DNA of 8,524 nt from an uncultured Peptococcaceae bacterium (GCA_937922955.1 CALAKO010000127.1:1-8524), one strand, 5' to 3'; shown: positions 1 to 6,534, numbered from the stretch's first letter. Made by a program: numbers and translations. The notes: generated from the letters alone by a model not told the origin.

Positions 1-1023
1 TCCCCCTCGCATTATCTCTTAACCTCTCAGGCAGACATTGCACGGATCATTACTGACCAAACCTCAGGCACAACGGCAGCAGCGAAACGTGTGTTTTATA
101 CAGAAGACGACATCTTGAGCACGGTCAATTTTTTTGCTGCTGGCATTAGTGAAATGGTGCACCCTGGTGAAACGGTGCTGATCACAATGCCTTTTTCAGG
201 CGCGTTGGGATTGGGCGACTTGATAAAAAAAGCTGTTGAAAAAATTGGTGCGCTGCCGTTGTGTGCAGGCTGGGGAAAAACCTATGCTGAATTGAGTGAT
301 CTGGTTCTTTTGCACAAACCTCGGTGTTATATCGGTTTTCCGGTGCCGCTTCTCAGCCTGGCACGCTATATGGGGTCTGCATTCAGCGTGGAACGGGCGC
401 TGATTTCCGGCGATGTCTGCTCGCATGGTGTGTTTGCTGCTTTGTCTGAGCAATTTGCTTTGTATCCGCACTATGGCTCCCGAGAAATGTGCCTTGGCGG
501 CGCCATCACGTGTGATGCACAGGCGGGGCATGCGGGATCGGCGTTTGTGGGGATGCACATGCGCGAAAACCATTTTATTGCGGAAATTATTGACGAAGAT
601 GGCCGCTTGCTGCCCGACGGGCAGGAAGGAGAGCTGGTGATTACCACCATTGGTATGACAGCCATGCCGCTGATTCGTTATCGCACTGGTGACCGCACAC
701 GCATTGTTCCCCACTCCAACTGCCCTTGCCAGAGTGTTACCAAACGCATTGCTCAGCCGTTTCGGATGGGTGAGGCGGCAGACTTGCTCTGTGCCCTCGA
801 CGATGCCATTTTCGCATTGCCAGAGGTAATCGATTACCGGGCTGAACGCAGAGGGGAGATCGTTTATCTTCATGCTTTGTGTAAAAAAGATTGTGTGGCT
901 GCCATTCGTCATCGTGCACAGACGGTTTTTCCGAATATTAAGGTGAGCGGTGTGCTTTGCCAAGGGCACTATCGTGCTCTATACTCAGGAAAACGCAAAC
1001 TCATTTCTGAAGAGGTGGTATGA
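1..1023 (+). CDS. AMP-binding (phenylacetate-CoA ligase-like) enzyme, 5'-truncated by the window
   Basis: The frame is open from base 1, so the gene starts outside the window; 340 C-terminal residues are visible. An internal GTG at 91 is not the start, because the adenylation P-loop (TSGTTAAAK, fragment residues 21-29) lies upstream of it. Further marks of the acyl-adenylate-forming superfamily are HYGSREM (157-163, the A5 position), RYRTGD (226-231, A7/A8 region), a CPC pair (241-243) and a C-terminal SGKRK (329-333), a plausible site for the A10 lysine. Such enzymes activate a carboxylate with ATP and usually join it to CoA in the cytoplasm. The overall pattern resembles PaaK and, as I recall it, the DVU_1553 family of AMP-dependent CoA ligases found near molybdenum hydroxylase genes; the substrate cannot be told. 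The P-loop has Ala where Gly and Pro are usual. The stop overlaps the start of the next gene, indicating one operon. Confidence 0.82.
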   Translation, partial: SPSHYLLTSQADIARIITDQTSGTTAAAKRVFYTEDDILSTVNFFAAGISEMVHPGETVLITMPFSGALGLGDLIKKAVEKIGALPLCAGWGKTYAELSDLVLLHKPRCYIGFPVPLLSLARYMGSAFSVERALISGDVCSHGVFAALSEQFALYPHYGSREMCLGGAITCDAQAGHAGSAFVGMHMRENHFIAEIIDEDGRLLPDGQEGELVITTIGMTAMPLIRYRTGDRTRIVPHSNCPCQSVTKRIAQPFRMGEAADLLCALDDAIFALPEVIDYRAERRGEIVYLHALCKKDCVAAIRHRAQTVFPNIKVSGVLCQGHYRALYSGKRKLISEEVV

Positions 1024-1859
1024 TGAAAACGGCTGTTATTTTGGGTGCAGGTCAAATGAGCAAAAAGCTTGCGACCCTTCTGAATAAAAACCATATCCGT
1101 CTCTTGGCCTATGGGGACAATAATCCTGCCTGCCGCAATAATTGCGGCTCAGTGCCGGTGCTTTCGGTAGAAGAGGCGCTTGCGCTGTTGCCAGACATGG
1201 CATTTATCAGCGTCGCAAACAGCGAACGCAGTCAGGCGCTGGCTCAGCAAGCTCGGACATTGGGCTATGCCGGAAAAGTGGTTGCACTTAGCGATGCTGC
1301 TTTGTGTTTCGATTTGCGCGCAGCCGTTTTACAGGGACTGCCAGCGCGGCTGAACCATATAGAAGGTGACATTGCCGAGCTGGGCGTGTATCAAGGCGAT
1401 TTTGCCTGGCAGTTGAATCTGGTTTTTCCGGAGCGTCGGCTGCATCTTTTTGACACGTTCAGCGGCTTTGATGAAGCGGATCTCGCTGTTGAAACGGCTG
1501 CGGTGCAGCAGCAGGCAAAGCTGGATTTTTCCGATACCTCTGTGGCTGCTGTTTTGGCGCGCATGCCGCATCCGGAACAAGTGGTTTTGCACGCAGGCCG
1601 TTTTCCAGAGTCAGCCGCCGCCCTTGAGCGCCGTTTTGCGCTGGTAAGCATTGACGCCGATCTCTACACACCAACCCTTGCCGCATTGCACTATTTTCTG
1701 CCGCGCATGAGCCGTGGTGGTATGTTGCTCGTGCATGATTATGCCAATCCGCGCTTTCCGGGTGTCGCCCAGGCCGTGCGTGATTATGAAGCCGAGTATG
1801 GCGCGCTGGCCCTGCTGCCTCTGCCGGATCTGCACGGCACAGCAGCCATTATTGTATAG
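1023..1859 (+). CDS. TylF/MycF-family methyltransferase with N-terminal nucleotide-binding-like domain
   Basis: The protein has 278 residues. Residues 1-105 look like a small Rossmann-type domain (VILGAGQ at 5-11, then YGDNNP and a PVLSVEEA stretch), of the kind found in PglD-like and sugar-nucleotide proteins. Residues 110-278 match TylF/MycF O-methyltransferases: the SAM-binding AELGVYQG (118-125), LHLFDTFSGFDEAD (140-153), SIDADLY (209-215) and LLVHDY (235-240), the last two supplying aspartates expected to bind the metal. The family methylates hydroxyls of sugars in macrolides and other glycans using SAM and Mg2+; the acceptor here is unknown. The stop of the upstream ligase and this ATG form TGATG, so translation is probably coupled. 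An in-frame ATG at 1020 is the alternative start; 1023 has better spacing from AGAGG (1011-1015). A strong terminator follows. Confidence 0.8.
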   Translation: MKTAVILGAGQMSKKLATLLNKNHIRLLAYGDNNPACRNNCGSVPVLSVEEALALLPDMAFISVANSERSQALAQQARTLGYAGKVVALSDAALCFDLRAAVLQGLPARLNHIEGDIAELGVYQGDFAWQLNLVFPERRLHLFDTFSGFDEADLAVETAAVQQQAKLDFSDTSVAAVLARMPHPEQVVLHAGRFPESAAALERRFALVSIDADLYTPTLAALHYFLPRMSRGGMLLVHDYANPRFPGVAQAVRDYEAEYGALALLPLPDLHGTAAIIV

Positions 1860-1878
1860 AGCACACAGATGAACGAAT

Positions 1879-1943
1879 AAAAAGCTCCTTGACACTGAAA
1901 AAGTGATTGCTAAACTTTTTCAGTCGTCAGGGAGCTTTTTTTG
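1879..1943 (+). terminator. Rho-independent terminator of the ligase-methyltransferase unit
   Basis: A long hairpin pairs 1879-1904 with 1914-1940 around a 9-nt loop (1905-1913). There is one G-T wobble and one bulged G. The stem ends in AGCTCC/GGAGCT followed by seven T (1936-1942) on the plus strand. It begins 20 nt after the methyltransferase stop. The five A on the left side could give weak termination in the other direction. Confidence 0.85.
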
Positions 1944-1971
1944 AGCTGTTTGTTGTTGGGCCGGGAACATG

Positions 1972-2012
1972 AAAAAAACACTTGGTTGCTGCATTCGCAG
2001 CAACCAAGTGTT
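1972..2012 (-). terminator. Rho-independent terminator of greA-lysS
   Basis: A perfect 15-bp stem pairs 1977-1991 with 1998-2012, with CATTCG between the arms (a further C-G pair can close it to an ATTC tetraloop). On the minus strand it is followed by a run of T (the seven A at 1972-1978), so it is oriented to stop transcription leaving lysS, whose stop codon is about 50 nt upstream. Confidence 0.85.
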
Positions 2013-2062
2013 AAGTGCTGTTATTTTAGAACGTTTGCCAGAGTCAAATGGACTTTACTCCA

Positions 2063-3997
2063 TCAATACAACTTCGCACCGGCAGGGATGTGATCGTCGA
2101 CCATGAGCAGGTGCAGGTCTTCTTTGCCGTCTTTCTGGTTGACAGCGCTGATGACCATGCCGCAGCTGTCGATGCCCATCATTGCGCGTGGTGGCAGGTT
2201 GGTGATGGCGATCAAAGTTTTGCCGATGAGTTCTTCCGGTTCATAGTATTCGTGAATGCCGGAGAGGATGGTGCGGTCTTCGCCGGAACCATCGTCCAGG
2301 GTGAACTGAAGGAGCTTTTTGCTCTTTGGCACGGCTTTGCAATCCAATACCTTTACAGCGCGGAAGTCGCTCTTGGAGAAGGTTTCGAAGTCGACCATGT
2401 CTTTGAAGAGTGGTTCGATTTCAACGCCGGTGAAGTCGATTTCTTCAACAACGGTTTCTTCAGCAGCGGCTTTTGCTTCCTTCTTGGCAGCCTTTTTGGA
2501 CTTTGGTTCGTCCAGTGGCTTCATTGTAGGGAAGAGAAGCACATCGCGGATGGATTCGGCGTTGGTGAGGAGCATGACCATGCGGTCGATGCCGATACCA
2601 AGGCCGCCGGTTGGTGGCAGACCGTATTCGAGAGCGTTGATGTAGTCGGTATCCATTGGATGCGCTTCGTCGTCGCCTTTGCGTTTTGCTTCAACCTGTT
2701 CTTCGAAACGCTGGCGCTGGTCGATTGGGTTGTTCAATTCGCTGAAAGCGTTAGCGTGTTCACGACCGATGATGAAGAGTTCGAAACGGTCGGTGAGTTC
2801 AGGATTATCGGCTTTGCGGCGTGCCAATGGTGAGATTTCAACTGGGTAGTCAGTGATGAAAGTTGGCTGGATGAGGGTTGCTTCAACGGCTTCGTCAAAG
2901 AGTTCTTCGAGGACTTTGCCGCGTGGCATGTCATCCGGAATTTCGATGCCGCGAGCGCGTGCTGCCTGACGGAATTCGTCATCGCTTATGTCGCTGAGGT
3001 AATCGATGCCGGTGGCTTCTTTGACGGCGTCGGTCATGGTGATGCGGCGCCATGGAGAGTCGAGGTCGATTTCGACGTCACCGTTCATGAATTTACCGGT
3101 GCCGAGTACTTTGTGAGCAACTGTGCGGAAGAGATCTTCGGTGAGATCCATCATGGTTTCGTAGTCGCCATAGGCCTGGTATACTTCCAGAAGAGTAAAT
3201 TCAGGGTTGTGGCGGGTGTCAATGCCTTCGTTGCGGAAAACACGACCGATTTCATAAACGCGTTCCATGCCGCCAACGATGAGGCGTTTGAGGTGAAGTT
3301 CCAAGGCAATGCGCATGTAAAGATCGATGTCGAGCGCATTGTGGTGGGTGATGAATGGACGTGCGGTAGCACCGCCGGCGATGGTGTGGAGTACTGGAGT
3401 TTCGACTTCCAGGTAGTTCTGGCCATCAAGGTAGTTGCGGATGGCGGTGATGATCTTCGAACGCATGATGAAGGTGTTCTTTACATCTGGGTTCATGATC
3501 AGGTCAACATAGCGCTGACGATAGCGAAGCTCGGTATCGGTGAGCCCGTGGAATTTTTCCGGCAGTGGGCGCATGGATTTGCAGAGGTGGTCGTATTTGT
3601 GGACCTTAATGCTGAGCTCGCCACGGTCGGTAACGAAAACAACACCGGTAATGCCGACGATATCGCCGATATCCGCTTTTTTGAAGAACCAGTGCATCTC
3701 TTCGCCGATCACATCCTGACGGGAATAGATCTGGATGTTGCCGCTGATGTCAGCGATGTTGGCAAAGCCTGCTTTGCCTTGACCGCGTTTGGCCATGATG
3801 CGGCCAGCGATTTTAACTTCTTCGCCGCTTTCGATGAGGGCATCTTTGTTGGCGATGATTTCATTGATGTGATGAGTGATGTCAAAGCGGTGGCCGAATG
3901 GATCCACACCGCGTTCACGCAGAGCGTCCATTTTTTCCAGACGCACATTCATGATCTGCTTGAGACCGCCGTCTGCTTTGTTGTTGCCGTTTGGCAT
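2063..3997 (-). CDS. lysS: Lysyl-tRNA synthetase (class II) with C-terminal tRNA-binding domain
   Basis: LysRS attaches lysine to tRNA-Lys in the cytoplasm using ATP. The 644-residue protein begins with a helical lead and the anticodon-binding OB fold (about 55-165, KIAGRIMAKRGQGKAGF). The class II catalytic core follows (about 175-497), with motif 1 ending in YLEVETPVL, motif 2 FRNEGIDTRHNPEFT and motif 3 GLGIGIDR. Bacterial LysRS usually ends near here at about 490-510 residues. This one continues through a charged Lys/Ala/Glu linker (about 498-525) into an EMAPII/MetG-type tRNA-binding OB domain (about 537-644; DFRAVKVL, VPKSKKLL, LPPRAMMG). That arrangement is typical of MetRS rather than LysRS. 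The start has AGGAGG 10 nt upstream, lying inside the end of greA, which is only 2 nt away, so the two are surely co-transcribed. The large open frames on the opposite strand are shadows. Confidence 0.96.
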   Translation of the reverse strand: MPNGNNKADGGLKQIMNVRLEKMDALRERGVDPFGHRFDITHHINEIIANKDALIESGEEVKIAGRIMAKRGQGKAGFANIADISGNIQIYSRQDVIGEEMHWFFKKADIGDIVGITGVVFVTDRGELSIKVHKYDHLCKSMRPLPEKFHGLTDTELRYRQRYVDLIMNPDVKNTFIMRSKIITAIRNYLDGQNYLEVETPVLHTIAGGATARPFITHHNALDIDLYMRIALELHLKRLIVGGMERVYEIGRVFRNEGIDTRHNPEFTLLEVYQAYGDYETMMDLTEDLFRTVAHKVLGTGKFMNGDVEIDLDSPWRRITMTDAVKEATGIDYLSDISDDEFRQAARARGIEIPDDMPRGKVLEELFDEAVEATLIQPTFITDYPVEISPLARRKADNPELTDRFELFIIGREHANAFSELNNPIDQRQRFEEQVEAKRKGDDEAHPMDTDYINALEYGLPPTGGLGIGIDRMVMLLTNAESIRDVLLFPTMKPLDEPKSKKAAKKEAKAAAEETVVEEIDFTGVEIEPLFKDMVDFETFSKSDFRAVKVLDCKAVPKSKKLLQFTLDDGSGEDRTILSGIHEYYEPEELIGKTLIAITNLPPRAMMGIDSCGMVISAVNQKDGKEDLHLLMVDDHIPAGAKLY

Positions 3998-3999
3998 GT

Positions 4000-4494
4000 T
4001 TATGCTTCCTCCTTCGCACTGTCGTGGGATACTTTAAGAATCTCGTATTCAATGACACCTGCTGGGGCATTGACTTTGATGGTCTGGCCCTGGCGATTGC
4101 CAAGCAGGGAAGAACCGAGAGGAGATTCGTTGGAAATTTTATTTTGCATTGGGTCGGCTTCACTGGTACCAACGATGCGGTATTCTTCGACTTCGTCGAA
4201 TTCTACGTCGCGTACGGTGACATAGGAGCCGATGTTGACAACGCCGGAAGATTGAGCGCCATCTTCGATGATTTGGGCATTATGTAAGGTGGCTTCAATG
4301 GTTTGAATGCGGCCTTCGATGAATGCCTGCTCGCTTTTTGCATCATCGTACTCGGAGTTTTCGCTCAAGTCCCCGAAATCGATGGCCTGTTTCAGACGTT
4401 CAGCGACTTCTTTACGGCGTACGGTTTTTAAATTGACGAGTTCTTCTTTCAGCTTTTCGTAACCTTCTCGTGTGAGAATGACTGCTTCATCCAT
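4000..4494 (-). CDS. greA: Transcription elongation factor GreA
   Basis: GreA enters the secondary channel of RNA polymerase and stimulates cleavage of backtracked RNA. The 164-residue protein has the N-terminal coiled coil (about 8-78) with the acidic tip motif GDLSENSEYDDAK; D42 and E45 match the catalytic Asp/Glu pair. The C-terminal FKBP-like domain follows (about 85-158; GSYVTVRD, ISNESPLGSSLLG). Length is close to the usual 158. I place the start at the ATG whose first base is 4494: it sits 8 nt after GGAGG. A longer reading from 4509 is unlikely, because that ATG is itself part of the Shine-Dalgarno (ATGGAGG). It is the first gene of the greA-lysS operon behind a consensus promoter. 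Confidence 0.96.
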   Translation of the reverse strand: MDEAVILTREGYEKLKEELVNLKTVRRKEVAERLKQAIDFGDLSENSEYDDAKSEQAFIEGRIQTIEATLHNAQIIEDGAQSSGVVNIGSYVTVRDVEFDEVEEYRIVGTSEADPMQNKISNESPLGSSLLGNRQGQTIKVNAPAGVIEYEILKVSHDSAKEEA

Positions 4495-4579
4495 GTTGTT
4501 TGCCTCCATTTAGTCGTATTATCATGATGTATCGCTTTTTTGCATAATAAAGAAATTGGACATCTGCCCAATCTAACTA

Positions 4580-4608
4580 ATTATAGAAAGTAGAGAATAT
4601 CTTGTCAA
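4580..4608 (-). promoter_or_regulatory. Consensus sigma-A-type promoter of greA-lysS
   Basis: On the minus strand this reads TTGACA (4603-4608), a 17-nt spacer and TATAAT (4580-4585), a perfect match to the vegetative consensus with optimal spacing. Transcription should begin near 4573, giving a leader of about 80 nt before greA. High constitutive expression is expected. Confidence 0.88.
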
Positions 4609-4611
4609 GTT

Positions 4612-4625
4612 GGAATGAATTTTCG
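4612..4625. promoter_or_regulatory. Second, weaker LexA-box-like site
   Basis: GGAAT-GAAT-TTTCG matches the Gram-positive LexA box CGAAC-N4-GTTCG at 7 of 10 defined positions. It repeats the GAATGAAT core of the better site, with starts 23 bp apart, about two helical turns. It lies 3 bp upstream of the greA -35 hexamer. Pattern matching only; it may be a chance AT-rich resemblance. Confidence 0.4.
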
Positions 4626-4634
4626 TTTGCACTC

Positions 4635-4648
4635 CGAATGAATGTTTG
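4635..4648. promoter_or_regulatory. Putative LexA (SOS) box of lexA
   Basis: CGAAT-GAAT-GTTTG matches the Bacillus-type LexA/DinR box CGAAC-N4-GTTCG at 8 of 10 defined positions and overlaps the first bases of the lexA -35 element. A repressor bound here would block the promoter, which is the autoregulation expected of lexA. Confidence 0.68.
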
Positions 4649-4674
4649 AATTCCTTTGAGGGTTCATGTATACT
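4646..4674 (+). promoter_or_regulatory. lexA promoter
   Basis: TTGAAT (4646-4651), a 17-nt spacer and TATACT (4669-4674) form a good vegetative promoter about 45 nt upstream of the lexA start codon. The -35 overlaps the LexA-box-like sequence at 4635-4648. Confidence 0.75.
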
Positions 4675-4719
4675 CAACGTATGGATCTTGCGTTACTATA
4701 AGGAAAGGTGGATGGACGC

Positions 4720-5427
4720 ATGGAGCAGGAGATGTCCAGAAAAAAGAGAAACGGCAAGGAACGCCCGCTGACAGCGCGACAACAGGCCATCATGGAATGC
4801 ATCATTGAATCGGTGGAGTTGCGTGGCTATCCGCCGGCGGTGCGTGAAATTTGCGAAGAGGTGGGCTTGAGTTCCAGTTCGACGGTGCACGCGCATCTTC
4901 ATACCTTAGAAGAACGAGGATATATTCGTCGGGATCCGGCAAAACCTCGTGCGATTTTGATTTTAAAAGACCTGGATGGTGAAGAATATACTTATGTGCG
5001 AGAAGAGCAGGAAGAGGCGGAGCAACTTGAAGAAATGCTGAATCTTCCTGTACTGGGGAATGTGGCAGCTGGTGAGCCAATCTTTGCGGATGAAAATATT
5101 GAGGATAAGGTTGCTTATCCAGCGCGATTTGTGCACAAAGACGGTGCGTTTATGCTGCGCATTCGTGGTAATAGTATGGTTAACGTTGGAATTTTTAACA
5201 ATGATTATATTGTTGTTGAGCCTCAGCAGGTGGCAGAGAACGGTGAGATTGTTGTAGCTCTGATTGGCGACGAAGCCACGTGCAAAACCTTCTATCGTGA
5301 AAAGAATATGGTGCGGCTGCAACCGGAGAACGACAACATGGGGCCGATTTATGTGGAGAACCCGATGATTATAGGCAAAGTGGTTGGTGTACTGCGTGAT
5401 ATGCACGACCAAAAATTTCATCGATAA
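4720..5427 (+). CDS. lexA: LexA, SOS-response repressor with self-cleaving protease domain
   Basis: LexA represses DNA-damage genes and cleaves itself when RecA filaments form on damaged DNA. The 235-residue protein has a winged helix-turn-helix (about 17-82; YPPAVREICEEVGL, then SSSTVHAHLHTLEERGYI). A peptidase S24 domain follows (about 108-228) with the scissile Ala117-Gly118 in NVAAGEP, nucleophile Ser152 in GNSM and general base Lys189 in ATCKTF. It is longer than the usual 200-210 residues because of a basic N-terminal tail (RKKRNGK) and an acidic linker rich in Glu (about 86-105). The ATG at 4720 is preferred: AGGTGG (4706-4711) stands 8 nt upstream, whereas the in-frame GTG at 4708 lies within that site. 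The gene is divergent from greA and convergent with pspC, and probably autoregulated through the site at 4635-4648. Confidence 0.96.
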   Translation: MEQEMSRKKRNGKERPLTARQQAIMECIIESVELRGYPPAVREICEEVGLSSSSTVHAHLHTLEERGYIRRDPAKPRAILILKDLDGEEYTYVREEQEEAEQLEEMLNLPVLGNVAAGEPIFADENIEDKVAYPARFVHKDGAFMLRIRGNSMVNVGIFNNDYIVVEPQQVAENGEIVVALIGDEATCKTFYREKNMVRLQPENDNMGPIYVENPMIIGKVVGVLRDMHDQKFHR

Positions 5428-5474
5428 AAAAAGAACTTCTGCTTATTGCAGAAGTTCTTTTTTTATCGATGAAA
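5416..5474. terminator. Bidirectional terminator between lexA and pspC (perfect 27-bp inverted repeat)
   Basis: Arms 5416-5442 and 5448-5474 are perfectly complementary, separated by a 5-nt TTATT loop. The inner stem GAACTTCTGC/GCAGAAGTTC is flanked by seven A on the left and seven T on the right, so it works as an intrinsic terminator in both directions. The left arm contains the last three codons and the stop of lexA; the right arm ends 3 nt short of the pspC stop codon. Confidence 0.9.
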
Positions 5475-5477
5475 ACA

Positions 5478-5759
5478 TTAAACATCAATGGTTTCGGTGT
5501 AGTCATCACCGAGATTGCTGCCGCCTTGTCTGGTTTGGTTGCTGCCAAATCCATAGAACGTGTGTACAGGAATCTGTGGGGCTGGCATAAAAATCCAACA
5601 AAGGATGTAGAGAATTGGTCCAGGTACGCCCCCTGGCAAGCATAACAGTAAGAAGATAAAGCGAAAAATGGTTGGCGTGATGCCCAGATATTCTCCAAGA
5701 CCGCCGCAAACACCAGCAAGCTTTCGCTGTGTCAGGGAGCGGGTTAATTTCTTTTTCAT
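5478..5759 (-). CDS. PspC-domain membrane protein
   Basis: A 93-residue protein with the PspC signature at its N-terminus: a basic start, then RKLAGVCGGLGEYLGI (12-27), a hydrophobic segment FRFIFLLLCLPGG and a second one around ILYILCWIFMP (about 50-60), giving one or two membrane passes with a polar C-terminal tail of about 30 residues. PspC proteins are associated with envelope stress or with binding a stress regulator at the inner membrane; in Gram-positive-type genomes such small stand-alone copies are common and poorly characterised. Start: AGAGGTGA lies a few bases upstream of this ATG. It follows the Crp-type regulator after 29 nt on the same strand with no terminator between, so the two are probably co-transcribed. 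The gene ends at the shared terminator with lexA. Confidence 0.88.
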   Translation of the reverse strand: MKKKLTRSLTQRKLAGVCGGLGEYLGITPTIFRFIFLLLCLPGGVPGPILYILCWIFMPAPQIPVHTFYGFGSNQTRQGGSNLGDDYTETIDV

Positions 5760-5788
5760 GATGTGTCACCTCTAAATAATGGTATGGT

Positions 5789-6502
5789 TTACAAGCATTG
5801 GAATGGGAGATCGCACATATCCTCGAAATAATCCATATCAAGAATTTCTAATTTATCATTGGTTTTATTGATCAGGCCTTCAACCTCTAGGTTTCGCATG
5901 ACGGTTGATACGGATACACGGTTGATGCCAATGTATTTTGAAATGTCATAGTGAGAAAGTTTGCCGTAGAACACATAATGGTTGTTTTCCTGACGATGAC
6001 CATATTCCAAGACGTATTTGTAGATGAATTTGCAGACGCGATAGCGTGGATCTTTGACAAGATCATCAGCAACCTGATGGTTGGCATTGAGCGAGAGGGT
6101 GCTGAGCCAGTTGATGATCACGCGATTGAGTTCTGGCAAATCCATGAGAAGTTCTTCAATTAATGAACGGCTAAAGCGATATACTGTGCAATCTGTTTTG
6201 GCAATGATTTGCTCGCTGGAGTCGCTGCTTTCGTTGAGAAAAAACAGGGATTCCGCACACAGGCTTGGCGCAATGAGGACGTGAATGATGCGTTCTTTCC
6301 CTTGTGGTGTTAGAATGCTATGGTGCGCAATACCTTTTGTAAGATAGTAAAGCTGATCTACTGGCTGACAGCTGGCAATGATGCAGCTGCCTTTTTTGAA
6401 TTGAATTTTTTCTGCTTTTTCAAGATGGTCGGAAAGAAGAAGGAGGCGGTCATCCTGCCTAAAAAAATACTTCATTTCCTTGGTGGAAGTTCTCTCTGAC
6501 AT
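5789..6502 (-). CDS. Crp/Fnr-family transcriptional regulator
   Basis: The 237-residue protein has a cyclic-nucleotide-binding-type beta-roll (about 20-125; LYYLTKGIAHHS, GKERIIHVL, LCAESLFFL), a long dimerisation helix (about 125-150) and a C-terminal winged helix (about 155-225), with LSHYDISKYIGI and recognition helix NRVSVSTVMRNLEVEG (194-209). One Glu of the cAMP pocket may be present (E84), but the Arg-Ser that binds phosphate in Crp is replaced by SSEQ, so cAMP is unlikely to be the ligand. The seven cysteines (40, 45, 82, 105, 157, 230 region, 236) do not form the usual FNR cluster spacing. Start: AAGGAG 6 nt upstream of the ATG at 6502; the frame stays open further upstream but that part is non-coding in character. 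The gene is divergent from nfo and followed by pspC. Signal and targets are unknown. Confidence 0.9.
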   Translation of the reverse strand: MSERTSTKEMKYFFRQDDRLLLLSDHLEKAEKIQFKKGSCIIASCQPVDQLYYLTKGIAHHSILTPQGKERIIHVLIAPSLCAESLFFLNESSDSSEQIIAKTDCTVYRFSRSLIEELLMDLPELNRVIINWLSTLSLNANHQVADDLVKDPRYRVCKFIYKYVLEYGHRQENNHYVFYGKLSHYDISKYIGINRVSVSTVMRNLEVEGLINKTNDKLEILDMDYFEDMCDLPFQCL

Positions 6503-6534
6503 AGGCGTCTCCTTTGTAATTAAAATTAGATAAA

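Noticed and set aside
196..969. 257-codon minus-strand frame opposite the AMP-binding ligase
   Set aside because: It is antisense to a gene with clear adenylation motifs, has no start signal and no recognisable protein features.
2048..2833. 261-codon plus-strand open frame opposite the 3' part of lysS
   Set aside because: It is antisense to the LysRS catalytic and tRNA-binding domains, with an odd Phe/Val/Asp-rich composition typical of shadow frames.
3113..4225. 370-codon plus-strand open frame opposite lysS and greA
   Set aside because: It is the antisense shadow of two clearly conserved genes, has no ribosome-binding site and its protein shows no recognisable motif.
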